Positions 47,847 to 56,934 of a stretch of 64,000 nt of DNA are shown here, in pieces. Both the position numbers and the translations under genes were made by a program. The notes under the pieces are model-generated. The model saw only the letters and a program-made list of their open reading frames with translations. It was not told the origin of the DNA and made no database searches. The stretch's first letter is position 1. The number at the start of each line of letters is the position of its first letter. This DNA is from Bacillus vallismortis (GTDB taxonomy: Bacteria; Bacillota; Bacilli; Bacillales; Bacillaceae): contig NZ_CP160797.1 of NCBI RefSeq assembly GCF_040784915.1, positions 2,904,137 to 2,968,136 of the forward strand, read 5' to 3'.

Positions 47847-48101
47847 ATGAAGGCTTGGTCACATTTAATGCAGGGACATCTGCTTGACCACTCTGTACTG
47901 GCAGGCATCGCTCAAACATCCATTTTGCGCTGGGATCTGCAGCATGGCATCATTACGATTCCTAAATCAACGAAAGAACATCGTATGAAAGAAAATGCCA
48001 GCGTATTTGACTTTGAATTAACACAGGATGACATGAATCGCATCGATGCGCTGAATGAAAACCTGCGCGTCGGTCCTGATCCGGACAACTTTGATTTTTA
48101 A
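47847..48101 (+). pseudogene. ytbE: Aldo/keto reductase ytbE, C-terminal remnant
   Basis: 84 codons match the C-terminal third of an aldo/keto reductase (AWSHLMQGHLLDHSVLAGIAQT, then ILRWDLQHGIITIPKSTKEHR, ending GPDPDNFDF). The barrel's N-terminal two thirds with the catalytic Tyr and Lys are absent, and about seven residues are missing between IAQT and ILRW relative to the family. AAAGGAGG stands 8 bases before ATG 47847, so a short peptide could still be made. The upstream transporter gene that accompanies it in strain 168 (ytbD, from memory) is gone. A single deletion joining an upstream ribosome site to the ytbE tail would explain this. Confidence 0.85.
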
Positions 48102-48103
48102 TC

Positions 48104-48138
48104 ACAAAAAACACCGTTCATATTGAACGGTGTTTTGC
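48104..48138. terminator. Bidirectional terminator between ytbE remnant and coaE
   Basis: AACACCGTTCA / TGAACGGTGTT (48110-48120, 48124-48134) with a 3-base loop, flanked by A6 on the left and T4 on the right. Confidence 0.9.
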
Positions 48139-48139
48139 A

Positions 48140-48733
48140 TTATGCCCAGCTGCTGATGGTGTCATCAAGCTGCTGCTTAGTCTCTTCGAGCGTGCCGCTG
48201 TTATCGATGACTTGATCTGCTCTTGCTGTTTTTTCCTCTAATGGCATTTGAGCGCGGATTCGGCTGACCGCTTCTTCCTTCGTCAGCTGGTTGCGATTCA
48301 TCAGACGCTCAAGCTGAAACTCTTTTGTGACACTAACCACAATAATTTTATCAACTAAAGATTCCAATTTGCTTTCGAACAATAACGGGATATCTAAGAC
48401 AACAAACGCTTCCTGATTTGCAATGGCTTCATCACGGCGCTTAAGCATTTCCTGCCTGACTGCGGGATGAACAATCGCATTTAAAGCAAGGCGCTTTTGT
48501 TCATTTGTAAATACCAGTGCCCCAAGCTTTTTTCTATCTATATCACCGTTTGGGAGCAGAATGTCTTCACCGAATTCGTCAATGATTTGCCGGTGGGCGG
48601 GCGTCCCTTTTTCTACCGCTTGTTTGGCGATGATATCTGCATCTATAACTGTTATTCCTTTTTCAATCAGCATATTGGCAACCGTGCTTTTGCCGCTGGC
48701 TATTCCTCCCGTTAAACCAATGACTAAGGTCAA
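48140..48733 (-). CDS. coaE: Dephospho-CoA kinase
   Basis: A 197-residue kinase for the last step of coenzyme A synthesis. The P-loop is [12 protein letters not shown] near residues 6-17, followed by [12 protein letters not shown], and [12 protein letters not shown] holds the catalytic region. I set the start at TTG 48733, eight bases after AAAGGAG; an in-frame GTG three codons earlier lies inside that site. It follows ytaF on the same strand and probably belongs to the polA-mutM-ytaF-coaE transcript. Confidence 0.95.
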   Translation of the reverse strand: MTLVIGLTGGIASGKSTVANMLIEKGITVIDADIIAKQAVEKGTPAHRQIIDEFGEDILLPNGDIDRKKLGALVFTNEQKRLALNAIVHPAVRQEMLKRRDEAIANQEAFVVLDIPLLFESKLESLVDKIIVVSVTKEFQLERLMNRNQLTKEEAVSRIRAQMPLEEKTARADQVIDNSGTLEETKQQLDDTISSWA

Positions 48734-48748
48734 GAGATCCACTCCTTT

Positions 48749-49381
48749 TTACAATTTCCAGAGCCCAATCGTGATCAGCAGAAGCCCCGGCAAAAACGCC
48801 ATTTTATCAATCCATTTCCACTTAGACAGAAAATGGCCGGCGTTAATTCCGATTGATACAAACAGCGAGCTCATGATTGCCACGGCGATGCTCATCATAA
48901 TCGGTGAAAAACCGAGAATGGCTGCGCCTATACCTGCTCCGAAGGCATCAATCGATAAGGCAAATCCCAATAAGACCGCCTCGATTCCATTAATCACACC
49001 CGATTTGTCGATATCCGCACTCATAGGTTTTCTCAAAATATGAATCACAATCCCTAATGACCGAACCTCTAAATTAAGCAGCGTTTTTTCATGCAATAAG
49101 TATTCTTTGTCTTTTGCCGGTTTGAAAAATTGATACAGAACCCATACACCAATTCCGACCAATATCAAACCGCCAAGCTTCTCCGTCACATATACAGGAA
49201 AAAACTTTGTAAGAAAGCTCCCGATCAGCATGGATATAAACATGACAGCACCGGAACAGCAGGCGATAACCAAAATCGCTTTAAACGGTATTTTCATTTT
49301 TCTCAATCCGTACGTAAATCCGACTGAAAAACTGTCCAAGCTGACAGCCAACGCCAGCAGCAGTATAGAAACCATTTGCAT
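48749..49381 (-). CDS. ytaF: Membrane protein YtaF (MntP-like fold)
   Basis: A 210-residue polytopic protein with six predicted helices arranged as two related halves: LLALAVSLDSFSVGFTYGLRK in the first and LLGFALSIDAFGAGIGAAILG in the second, each with a conserved Asp in the membrane. This is the MntP/YtaF group; MntP exports manganese, while YtaF is restricted to spore formers and its role is unclear. It lies between mutM and coaE. Confidence 0.88.
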   Translation of the reverse strand: MQMVSILLLALAVSLDSFSVGFTYGLRKMKIPFKAILVIACCSGAVMFISMLIGSFLTKFFPVYVTEKLGGLILVGIGVWVLYQFFKPAKDKEYLLHEKTLLNLEVRSLGIVIHILRKPMSADIDKSGVINGIEAVLLGFALSIDAFGAGIGAAILGFSPIMMSIAVAIMSSLFVSIGINAGHFLSKWKWIDKMAFLPGLLLITIGLWKL

Positions 49382-49550
49382 ATCCGTTTCTTCCTTTCTG
49401 TTGGTGCTCTTGTATCAGATGTGAAATGCCCGGGATTCATCACAATCATGTATATGGTAAAGTGAAAAATCCGTGTTTCGAAAATGGCATCCTCTATTAC
49501 AGAGTTACTGATATATGCACCGACAGCTTGGACGATGAAGCATTATGCTA

Positions 49551-50378
49551 CTATTTTTTCTGGCACTCCGCGCAAAAATGCGTGCCCCTGCCTCCGACAA
49601 CAATTTTTGAAATCATCGTTCCGCAATTTTTGCACGGCTCGTCTTTTTTTCCATACACAAAATGCTGCAGCTGGAACATTCCGATTTCCCCTTGGGAGTT
49701 GATATACGAACGGACTGTGCTGCCGCCCGCGTCAATCGCCTCTTGCAGGGTGTTTTTGATTTCAGCGTGAAGTGTTTTGATTGTTTTGTCTGACAATTCA
49801 TTTGCTTTTGTCTCAGGATGGACACCCGCTCTGAAAAGAGCCTCGTCTACATAAATGTTCCCGAGTCCGACAACCGTTTTCTGATCCAACAGGGCGGTTT
49901 TGACAGCACGGTTTGTTTTGGCAAGCCGTTCTTTCAAATACACACTCGTAAATTCTTCTGCATCCGGCTCCGGCCCTAACTGAGAAAGCGGGAGCTCGCC
50001 CGCTTCCTCTCCCGGTTTAAATAAATGCATGGTCCCAAACTTCCGCACATCCCGGTAACGAAGCTGGGTTCCATCTGTCATCGTGAATATGACATGCACG
50101 TGTTTATCGTCCGGCTCCTCCGCTTGATGAAGCCCGTATTTCCCTTCCATTCGCAGGTGGGAAACCATAACATAATGATTTAAATGAAACAGTAAAAACT
50201 TTCCCCGTCTACCGATAGACTGTATCGTTTCTCCTGCTAGATTTCGCGCAAATTCCTCCGGTTCGGCAGGACGTTTGATGATATTCGGCCATCTGATCTC
50301 TACCGATTTGATTGTTTTTCCCTTTACAAGCCCGGTCAGAGTGCGCCGGACCGTTTCAACCTCTGGTAATTCCGGCAC
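49551..50378 (-). CDS. mutM: Formamidopyrimidine-DNA glycosylase MutM
   Basis: A 275-residue bifunctional glycosylase/lyase that removes 8-oxoguanine. The catalytic N-terminal proline demands the start PELPEVETVRR, so I placed it at GTG 50378 even though GTG 50387 and ATG 50384 are open upstream. Other features are the H2TH region (LLDQKTVVGLGNIYVDEALF) and the C-terminal zinc finger with CKNCG and CAEC. It lies 22 bases after polA, so repair polymerase and glycosylase are co-transcribed. Confidence 0.96.
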   Translation of the reverse strand: MPELPEVETVRRTLTGLVKGKTIKSVEIRWPNIIKRPAEPEEFARNLAGETIQSIGRRGKFLLFHLNHYVMVSHLRMEGKYGLHQAEEPDDKHVHVIFTMTDGTQLRYRDVRKFGTMHLFKPGEEAGELPLSQLGPEPDAEEFTSVYLKERLAKTNRAVKTALLDQKTVVGLGNIYVDEALFRAGVHPETKANELSDKTIKTLHAEIKNTLQEAIDAGGSTVRSYINSQGEIGMFQLQHFVYGKKDEPCKNCGTMISKIVVGGRGTHFCAECQKK

Positions 50379-50400
50379 ATCCATCACTTCCTATCTCTGT

Positions 50401-53043
50401 TTATTTCGCATCATACCAAGATGGTCCTGATGAAAAGTCCACCTTTAACGGGACATCTAATGCAAGCGCATGCTCCATCACTTCAGGAACAAGCTTTTCA
50501 AGGATTTCAATTTCTTCCTGCGGCGCTTCAAAAATCAATTCATCGTGCACTTGAAGCAGCAGTCTTGCTTTCAGCTGTTTTTCTTTCAGCTTGGCAGCCA
50601 TATCAATCATGGCTTTTTTGATTATATCAGCGGCGCTACCTTGAATCGGCGTATTCATAGCCGTCCGCTCCGCAAAACTGCGGATATTAAAGTTTCGGCT
50701 CGTCAGCTCAGGAATGTAACGGCGGCGATGCATAAGCGTTGTCACGTAGCCTTTTTGCTTAGCATCCTGAACCGAGTCCTCCATGTACGCCTTTACGCCT
50801 TGGAAGCTTTCCAAATAACGGTCGATGAATGCTCCGGCTTCCTTTCGGGTAATGCCAAGGTTCTGTGACAGCCCGTAATCGCTGATGCCGTATACGATGC
50901 CAAAGTTGACCGCTTTCGCCTGGCGTCTCATCGCGGATGTCACTTCATCCTTCGCGACATGAAACACATCCATTGCCGTTTTTGTATGAATATCCATATC
51001 ATTTGTGAAAGCTTCGATAAGATTTTCATCCTTTGAGATATGGGCTAGCACCCGCAGCTCGATTTGAGAATAATCAGCTGCAAAAATGAGCCAGTCTTTT
51101 TCAGACGGAACAAAAGCTTGGCGGATTTTGCGCCCTTCTTCAAGTCTGATCGGAATGTTTTGCAGATTCGGATCAGTAGAGCTGAGGCGGCCTGTTTGCG
51201 TTAAAGCCTGGTTAAACCGTGTGTGCACCTTGTGTGAATCCGGTCTCGTCACCTTTAGAAGCCCTTCAATATATGTCGATTGAAGCTTGCCAATTTGTCT
51301 GTACTGCAAAATGTAGTCGACAATATCATGCTTGTCAGCCAGCTTTTCAAGCACGTCGGCAGACGTTGAATAGCCTGTTTTCGTTTTTTTCACGACAGGC
51401 AGGCCGATCTTTTCAAACAAGATGACACCAAGCTGTTTAGGAGAATTGATATTAAACGGTTCTCCCGCAATCTCATGGATTTTTTCTTCATATTCTTTCA
51501 GCTTCGCGCCCAGTTCTTCACCCATCCGTTTTAAACGGTCAACATCAACCTTGACGCCAGTTGATTCCATTACGCCCAGAATAAGCGCAAGAGGCATTTC
51601 AAGCTCTTCAAACAGTTCAAGCTGATCGTTGTTCTCCAGCTCCTGAACGAGTTTCTCCCGAAGGCTTTGAATGGCTAACGCTTTTCTGACAAGGTGCTCA
51701 GACAGTTCGTTTTCTGACGGCACTGCCCGTTTTGCTCCTTTGCCGTAAACTGATTCATCGCTTTGAACGATATGCAAGCCGTAATCCTTAGCCACGCTTG
51801 CGACGTCGTCATATGAATTGCCGGGGTTGATGATATAAGCCGCAAGAAGCGTATCAAACTCCGCCCCTTTCAGTTCAATGCCCTGCCAGCGCAAAGCGAC
51901 AACAGCCCGCTTACTGTCGAAAACCCATTTCTTCTGCTCGTCATTTTCCACCCATTCTTTAAACACCTTAGACTCCACGGCAATGTCTTTCGGAATAAAA
52001 TAAGATCCCGTTTCATTTGCGATCGAAAATCCGAGAATCGGCTCTTCGTGATAATTGTCGCCAATCTGTTCAACGACAAATGCCGATGGAGAAACCAATA
52101 TACCGCTTGTTACGTCTGTGACGGTTTCGACATTAATTTCTTCTAATCCCTGATCCTGCTCCGCTTCTTCACTGTCTTCCCCAAGACGTTCAAGAAGCGT
52201 GCTGAATCCAAGATCTTTAAAGATGGAAATGACCTGTTCGCGATTAAAGCCTTGATATTCCAGGCCGGAAACGGATACCTCAATCGGCGCATCCGTCATG
52301 ATCGTCGCCAGCTCCTTGCTCATCAATGCCTGATCCTTAAATTCCTCAAGCTTTTCCTTCAATTTCTTTCCGCTCACCTCGTCAATGGACTCCAGCAGCT
52401 TTTCAACGGAGGCGAACTGTTTTAATAGCTTAATCGCTGTCTTTTCTCCTACGCCGGGCACACCCGGAATATTATCTGAGGAATCGCCCATCAGACCCTT
52501 CATGTCAATGATTTGTTCAGGCTTAAGCCCGTATTTCTCTTTGACGTGCTCCGGTGTGTAAAATTCAACATCGGTAATTCCTTTTCTCGTAATGGCAACT
52601 GTCGTTTTGTCTGTTGCCAGCTGAGTTAAATCCTTATCTCCTGAGAAAACCTTTACTTCAAATCCGTCTTTTTCAGCCGATTTGGCCAAAGTGCCGATAA
52701 TATCATCGGCTTCGTATTGTTCCAGTTCGTAGCGGCTGATCTGATACGCATCCAGCAGCTCACGGATAAACGGCATTTGTTCGGAAAGCTCAGGCGGGGT
52801 TTTCTGTCTGCCGCCTTTATATTCTTTAAATGTGCCGTGACGAAATGTTGTTTTCCCGGCATCAAATGCAACCAGCATGTGCGTCGGTTTTTCATCCTCA
52901 AGCATCTTCATCAAAATCATCGCAAAGCCGTATACGGCATTCGTATGAACACCTTTATCATTGCTTAACAGCGGCAAGGCAAAAAACGCTCGGTAAGCCA
53001 AACTGTTTCCGTCTACAAGCACTAATTTTTTTCGTTCCGTCAT
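50401..53043 (-). CDS. polA: DNA polymerase I
   Basis: An 880-residue Pol I. The N-terminal 5'-3' nuclease holds LVDGNSLAYRAFFAL and KVFSGDKDLTQLA. The central 3'-5' exonuclease-like domain lacks the usual acidic DEDDy residues, as is normal for Bacillus Pol I, so proofreading is absent. The polymerase domain shows motif A FAADYSQIELRVLAH, motif B RRQAKAVNFGIVYG and motif C QVHDELIFE. It fills repair gaps and removes Okazaki primers. The gene follows phoR after 244 bases containing a terminator and a PhoP-box-like array. Confidence 0.98.
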   Translation of the reverse strand: MTERKKLVLVDGNSLAYRAFFALPLLSNDKGVHTNAVYGFAMILMKMLEDEKPTHMLVAFDAGKTTFRHGTFKEYKGGRQKTPPELSEQMPFIRELLDAYQISRYELEQYEADDIIGTLAKSAEKDGFEVKVFSGDKDLTQLATDKTTVAITRKGITDVEFYTPEHVKEKYGLKPEQIIDMKGLMGDSSDNIPGVPGVGEKTAIKLLKQFASVEKLLESIDEVSGKKLKEKLEEFKDQALMSKELATIMTDAPIEVSVSGLEYQGFNREQVISIFKDLGFSTLLERLGEDSEEAEQDQGLEEINVETVTDVTSGILVSPSAFVVEQIGDNYHEEPILGFSIANETGSYFIPKDIAVESKVFKEWVENDEQKKWVFDSKRAVVALRWQGIELKGAEFDTLLAAYIINPGNSYDDVASVAKDYGLHIVQSDESVYGKGAKRAVPSENELSEHLVRKALAIQSLREKLVQELENNDQLELFEELEMPLALILGVMESTGVKVDVDRLKRMGEELGAKLKEYEEKIHEIAGEPFNINSPKQLGVILFEKIGLPVVKKTKTGYSTSADVLEKLADKHDIVDYILQYRQIGKLQSTYIEGLLKVTRPDSHKVHTRFNQALTQTGRLSSTDPNLQNIPIRLEEGRKIRQAFVPSEKDWLIFAADYSQIELRVLAHISKDENLIEAFTNDMDIHTKTAMDVFHVAKDEVTSAMRRQAKAVNFGIVYGISDYGLSQNLGITRKEAGAFIDRYLESFQGVKAYMEDSVQDAKQKGYVTTLMHRRRYIPELTSRNFNIRSFAERTAMNTPIQGSAADIIKKAMIDMAAKLKEKQLKARLLLQVHDELIFEAPQEEIEILEKLVPEVMEHALALDVPLKVDFSSGPSWYDAK

Positions 53044-53160
53044 TCAATATCCTCCTAAGAAGCCTCAGGCTTCCGTTCATCTCTTACATAGTCATTCGCT
53101 CCTCTTATTTTAACAAAGTTCAATTTGAAAGGAAAATGACGTGAACTAAAAGAGAAGACA

Positions 53161-53200
53161 CAAAAAAGGACGGGAACACAAAAAGGTTCCCGCCGTCAAA
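53161..53200 (-). terminator. phoPR terminator
   Basis: On the minus strand GACGGCGGGAACC...GTTCCCGTC (53169-53196) forms a GC-rich stem followed by CTTTTTTG. It lies about 90 bases after phoR and ahead of polA. Confidence 0.85.
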
Positions 53201-53246
53201 ATTGGCTCCTTGGATGAAGGGGTTCTACTACATCCTACCAGCATAG

Positions 53247-53285
53247 GTTTAACAGTGCATGAAGATATTGTTAAACCTTTGTAAA
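53247..53285 (-). promoter_or_regulatory. PhoP-box-like array between phoR and polA
   Basis: On the minus strand four 6-mers stand at an exact 11-base period: TTTACA (53280-53285), TTAACA (53269-53274), TTCATG (53258-53263) and TTAAAC (53247-53252). The PhoP consensus is TT(A/C/T)ACA repeats with 5-base gaps; two copies match well and two weakly. The same bases also form a 10-base inverted repeat (AGGTTTAACA / TGTTAAACCT), so a simple hairpin is the rival reading. Confidence 0.45.
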
Positions 53286-53287
53286 CA

Positions 53288-55027
53288 TTAGGCGGATTTT
53301 TCAGCAGCACGTTTCAGCGTCACGGTAAAGACGGTTCCCCGTCCAGGCTCGCTTGTGACATCGATTTTCCCTTCATGAGCCTCTATTAAATGCTTGACGA
53401 TCGCAAGGCCTAAGCCTGTTCCGCCAGAATTCCTGCTTCTGTCTTTATCTACACGGTAAAAACGTTCGAAGATACGCGGAATTTCTTCTTTCTGAATTCC
53501 GATTCCGGAATCGGCAACTTCAATTTGAATGTTTTTTTCTCCGGGCTTTACATTGATAGCTACAGAGCCCCCCTCAGGCGTGTAGGTTAACGCATTGTTT
53601 ACGAGATTAAGAAATACCTGTTTCAGCCTGTGCGGGTCACCCGATACATAGAGCGGATCTTTCGGGACATTCAGTTGTAAGGAGATGCCTTTCTCATCGG
53701 CCTTATGCTTTAGAAGCGTTTCAATTTCACTAAGCATTTTGGTCGACTCAAACTTTTCGATGCTGAGCATGAAATTTTGCTGCTCTATTTTTGAGAGATC
53801 GAGCAGATCCTGAACCAAAGACTGAAGCCTTTCGCTTTCCTTTAGAATAATAGAGAGAAACTCAGAAAGCGCCTCTTTGTCCTCCATCGCCCCGTCCAAT
53901 AACGTCTCCGTAAACCCTTTAATAGACGTAATCGGCGTTTTCAGCTCATGAGATACATTGGCCACAAAATCCTTTCTCATCTGCTCTAATTTCTTGGTCT
54001 CCGTCATGTCATGGAAAACGAGCACAATTCCTTTCCATTCATCGTCCGGTCCCATAATCGGAACGCCGTCAACCTCAAAATAACGCCGTTCAATCTTGAT
54101 CGTAAGCCTTAACAGCTTGCATTTCTTTGTCTCCGTCATAAAAATGTCTTCGACAAGCTGGATCACTTCTTCATGTTCAAATGCATCATGATAAAGACGG
54201 CGCATCATCTGATTCGGATTGATATGGAACTGCTTGGCGTAAGACCTGTTCACGAGATTGATAAAACCTCTTCCATCAATCATAATCAGCCCGGAGCCAA
54301 TATTTTCAATGACTGTTAACAGCCGGTCTCGCTGCATTTCTTGCGTTCTCGTCATTTCCATCAGATCAACGGCAAGGCTGTTCATCGCACGGCCGAGCTT
54401 ATCAGAGCGCCTGATATAGCCGCCGTACGTTCTGGCATCGTAGTTTCCCTTGGACAATTCTGTTGCTACATTTGTCGCTGCTTCAATTGATCTTTTGTAA
54501 CGTGAGGTCATGCTGGAATAAAAATAAATAATGACGATAAATGCGGTACAAAGACTGGCCGTCAGCATCCCCCACATTTCGCCTTTCAAGCCGTAGCTTT
54601 TTTCAGAGGCAGAAAGCAGCACATATCCTGTTTTTTCACCTTCGCTTCTAAGCGAAAGTCCGTAATAAAGCTTGTTATTTGCTTTTGAAAGAACACCCTC
54701 ATGGCCAGAAACAAGCGCCTGCACCTTTTGAGAATCTGCCGCTACCCCGTTTGACCCGTACAGCACCTTGCCGTCTGTATCGATAACGGATGCGCTCACA
54801 TCGAGCGCGCCGCCTGCATCTTTAATGATTTTCTTATTTTCTTGATCATTCAGATTGCCGGCATCAAGAAGCGAAGCCATGTATTTGGCTTCTTTTTCAA
54901 TGTGTTCCTCTGCTTTCCTTTGACCAGTTGTTTCAAAGAGCTGCTGCAAAAACAGCCCGAGGACACTAAACACCAGAATCATACAGACTACAAGTACAGA
55001 AAAAAGGCGCACACGGTATTTATTCAT
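53288..55027 (-). CDS. phoR: Phosphate sensor histidine kinase PhoR
   Basis: A 579-residue membrane kinase. Two membrane helices (near residues 8-28 and 150-170) frame an extracytoplasmic sensor region. HAMP, PAS ([19 protein letters not shown]) and kinase domains follow. The phospho-His is in [17 protein letters not shown]; the ATP site shows [32 protein letters not shown] and [12 protein letters not shown]. In B. subtilis PhoR responds to wall teichoic acid intermediates during phosphate limitation. The start overlaps phoP by 8 bases. Confidence 0.96.
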   Translation of the reverse strand: MNKYRVRLFSVLVVCMILVFSVLGLFLQQLFETTGQRKAEEHIEKEAKYMASLLDAGNLNDQENKKIIKDAGGALDVSASVIDTDGKVLYGSNGVAADSQKVQALVSGHEGVLSKANNKLYYGLSLRSEGEKTGYVLLSASEKSYGLKGEMWGMLTASLCTAFIVIIYFYSSMTSRYKRSIEAATNVATELSKGNYDARTYGGYIRRSDKLGRAMNSLAVDLMEMTRTQEMQRDRLLTVIENIGSGLIMIDGRGFINLVNRSYAKQFHINPNQMMRRLYHDAFEHEEVIQLVEDIFMTETKKCKLLRLTIKIERRYFEVDGVPIMGPDDEWKGIVLVFHDMTETKKLEQMRKDFVANVSHELKTPITSIKGFTETLLDGAMEDKEALSEFLSIILKESERLQSLVQDLLDLSKIEQQNFMLSIEKFESTKMLSEIETLLKHKADEKGISLQLNVPKDPLYVSGDPHRLKQVFLNLVNNALTYTPEGGSVAINVKPGEKNIQIEVADSGIGIQKEEIPRIFERFYRVDKDRSRNSGGTGLGLAIVKHLIEAHEGKIDVTSEPGRGTVFTVTLKRAAEKSA

Positions 55028-55742
55028 TCATTTTTGGCTCCTCCAGTTTATAGCCCAATCCCCTAATCGTTTTGATATAGATCGGTTTTTTTGTATTGCT
55101 TTCAATTTTGTCGCGGAGATGGCTGATATGCACATCAACAATTCTCGTATCTCCGGCAAAATCATAATTCCAGACAGCGCTCAGCAGCAAATCTCTCGTC
55201 AGCACTCTGCCTTTATGTCTGCCCAAATACAGCAGCAGTTCGAACTCTTTCGGTGTCAGCTCAAGCTGATTGTCTTTAAAGTACGCTTCATAATGATCAG
55301 GCAGAATTTTCAGTTCGCCAATGACGATCTGGCCTTCCATTTCATCATTCTTCATTTCACTAGAGGGCGCAGCCATTTCGGAACGCCTTAAAATCGCTTT
55401 AACTCTTGCATTCACTTCCCTTGGACTGAACGGCTTGGTCATATAATCATCAGCACCGAGCTCGAGTCCTAATACTTTGTCGAATTCCTCATCCTTCGCT
55501 GTCAGCATTAGAATCGGAAACATCAGTTTTTGCTGTCTAAGCTGCTTGCACACTTCGATTCCGTCCAGTTTTGGAAGCATCACATCCAGCACAATCAAAT
55601 CAGGCTTCTCTGTTTCCGCTTTTTTGAGTGCTTCTTCCCCGTCCGAGGCGGTAATGACATCATAGCCTGACCGTTCCAAATTGTACTGCAAAAGAGTAAC
55701 AATAGATTCTTCATCATCCACAACTAAAATTTTCTTGTTCAT
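55020..55742 (-). CDS. phoP: Phosphate response regulator PhoP
   Basis: A 240-residue OmpR-type regulator. The receiver domain opens [18 protein letters not shown], with the phospho-Asp in [13 protein letters not shown] and the Lys in [10 protein letters not shown]. The winged-helix domain ends [17 protein letters not shown] and [12 protein letters not shown]. PhoP activates phosphate scavenging and represses teichoic acid synthesis. TGGAGG precedes the ATG. The promoter region contains a perfect cre. Confidence 0.97.
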   Translation of the reverse strand: MNKKILVVDDEESIVTLLQYNLERSGYDVITASDGEEALKKAETEKPDLIVLDVMLPKLDGIEVCKQLRQQKLMFPILMLTAKDEEFDKVLGLELGADDYMTKPFSPREVNARVKAILRRSEMAAPSSEMKNDEMEGQIVIGELKILPDHYEAYFKDNQLELTPKEFELLLYLGRHKGRVLTRDLLLSAVWNYDFAGDTRIVDVHISHLRDKIESNTKKPIYIKTIRGLGYKLEEPKMNE

Positions 55743-55887
55743 GCTGTGCCTCCAGTATTAAATTCCCCGACATCCTATTTCTCTATTTTATGTCATCTTA
55801 ACATGTTTCATGATTTTATTTTAGCGAAAGCAGGATATTCCGGCAATTCGCCTTTTATATCATTTTTAAACGAAATAAAGAATTTTC

Positions 55888-55901
55888 TGATAACGCTTAC
55901 A
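55888..55901 (-). promoter_or_regulatory. Perfect cre site upstream of phoP
   Basis: TGTAAGCGTTATCA on the minus strand matches the cre consensus at all 14 positions, about 145 bases before phoP. CcpA repression of phoPR is established in B. subtilis. Confidence 0.85.
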
Positions 55902-55909
55902 TTTATAAC

Positions 55910-55950
55910 AAAAAGAGAAAGGCTCTATCAAGCAAGCCTTTCTCTCTTTT
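55910..55950 (-). terminator. Terminator after mdh
   Basis: A perfect 10-base inverted repeat GAGAAAGGCT / AGCCTTTCTC (55915-55924, 55935-55944) with T-rich flanks. It ends the citZ-icd-mdh transcript ahead of the phoP promoter. Confidence 0.9.
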
Positions 55951-55952
55951 TA

Positions 55953-56891
55953 CTATGATAATACTTTCATGACATTTTTGACAGATTCAACTGATTGATT
56001 CAGCTGTGCTCTTTCATAATCTGTCAGTTCAAGTTCAATAATTTGCTCAAGACCGTTGCCGCCTACAATTGTAGGAACACCAAGGTAGATGCCTTCATAG
56101 CCGTATTCTCCTTCAAGATAAGCAATTGTAGGAAGGACGCGGCGCTGATCTTTCAAGATCGCTTCGACCATTTCTGCCAGAGAAGCCGCAGGCGCATAGT
56201 ACGCGCTTCCGTTTCCAAGAAGATTCACGATTTCGCCTCCGCCTTTTCTTGTGCGCTCCACAATGGCGTCAATCCGTTCTTTCGGGATAAGAGTTTCAAG
56301 CGGGATACCGCCGGCATAAGAATAACGCACAAGCGGCACCATATCGTCACCGTGTCCGCCAAGAACGAAACCTGTCACGTCTTTGACTGATAGGTTTAAT
56401 TCTTCTGCCACAAATGTTCTGAATCTTGCCGTATCAAGCACACCGGACTGGCCGATGACGCGCTCTTTAGGGAAACCTGATTCTTTGTACACCGCGTATG
56501 TCATTGCATCAACAGGATTTGTCAGCACCACAATGATAGACTCAGGAGAATATTTCACGATTTCTCGTGTAACGCTTCTCATAATTTTTTCGTTTGTAGA
56601 GACTAGATCATCTCTGCTCATACCAGGTTTTCTAGCGATACCTGCTGTAATGACAATAATGTCAGAACCCGCTGTATCCTCATAATTGGATGTTCCAGTA
56701 ACTTTCGCGTCAAAGCCTTGAACAGGGCTTGCTTCAAGCATATCAAGCGCTTTTCCCTTTGTCGGGTTCTCCAATTGCGGAATATCAACAAGCACAACGT
56801 CTGCCAATTCTTTTTGAGCGATTAAAAATGCGGTTGTCGCTCCGGTAAAACCTGCTCCGATAACAGAAACTTTTTTACGAGTATTTCCCAT
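55953..56891 (-). CDS. mdh: Malate dehydrogenase
   Basis: A 312-residue NAD-dependent malate dehydrogenase of the lactate-dehydrogenase-like type. The nucleotide loop is [16 protein letters not shown], the mobile-loop arginines lie near [12 protein letters not shown], the substrate Arg is in [12 protein letters not shown] and the catalytic His is in [10 protein letters not shown]. It closes the oxidative TCA branch with citZ and icd directly upstream, the usual order in Bacillus. Confidence 0.97.
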   Translation of the reverse strand: MGNTRKKVSVIGAGFTGATTAFLIAQKELADVVLVDIPQLENPTKGKALDMLEASPVQGFDAKVTGTSNYEDTAGSDIIVITAGIARKPGMSRDDLVSTNEKIMRSVTREIVKYSPESIIVVLTNPVDAMTYAVYKESGFPKERVIGQSGVLDTARFRTFVAEELNLSVKDVTGFVLGGHGDDMVPLVRYSYAGGIPLETLIPKERIDAIVERTRKGGGEIVNLLGNGSAYYAPAASLAEMVEAILKDQRRVLPTIAYLEGEYGYEGIYLGVPTIVGGNGLEQIIELELTDYERAQLNQSVESVKNVMKVLS

Positions 56892-56934
56892 GTCTCTCTT
56901 CTCCTTTATGGCTAATTTTAGGCTGTTTCCTTGC

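Noticed and set aside
48561..49043. 160-codon plus-strand frame across coaE and ytaF
   Set aside because: Antisense to two conserved genes and the short gap between them; no family resemblance.
50401..53043. Damaged exonuclease domain in polA as an unusual feature
   Set aside because: Loss of the 3'-5' exonuclease residues is normal for Bacillus Pol I.
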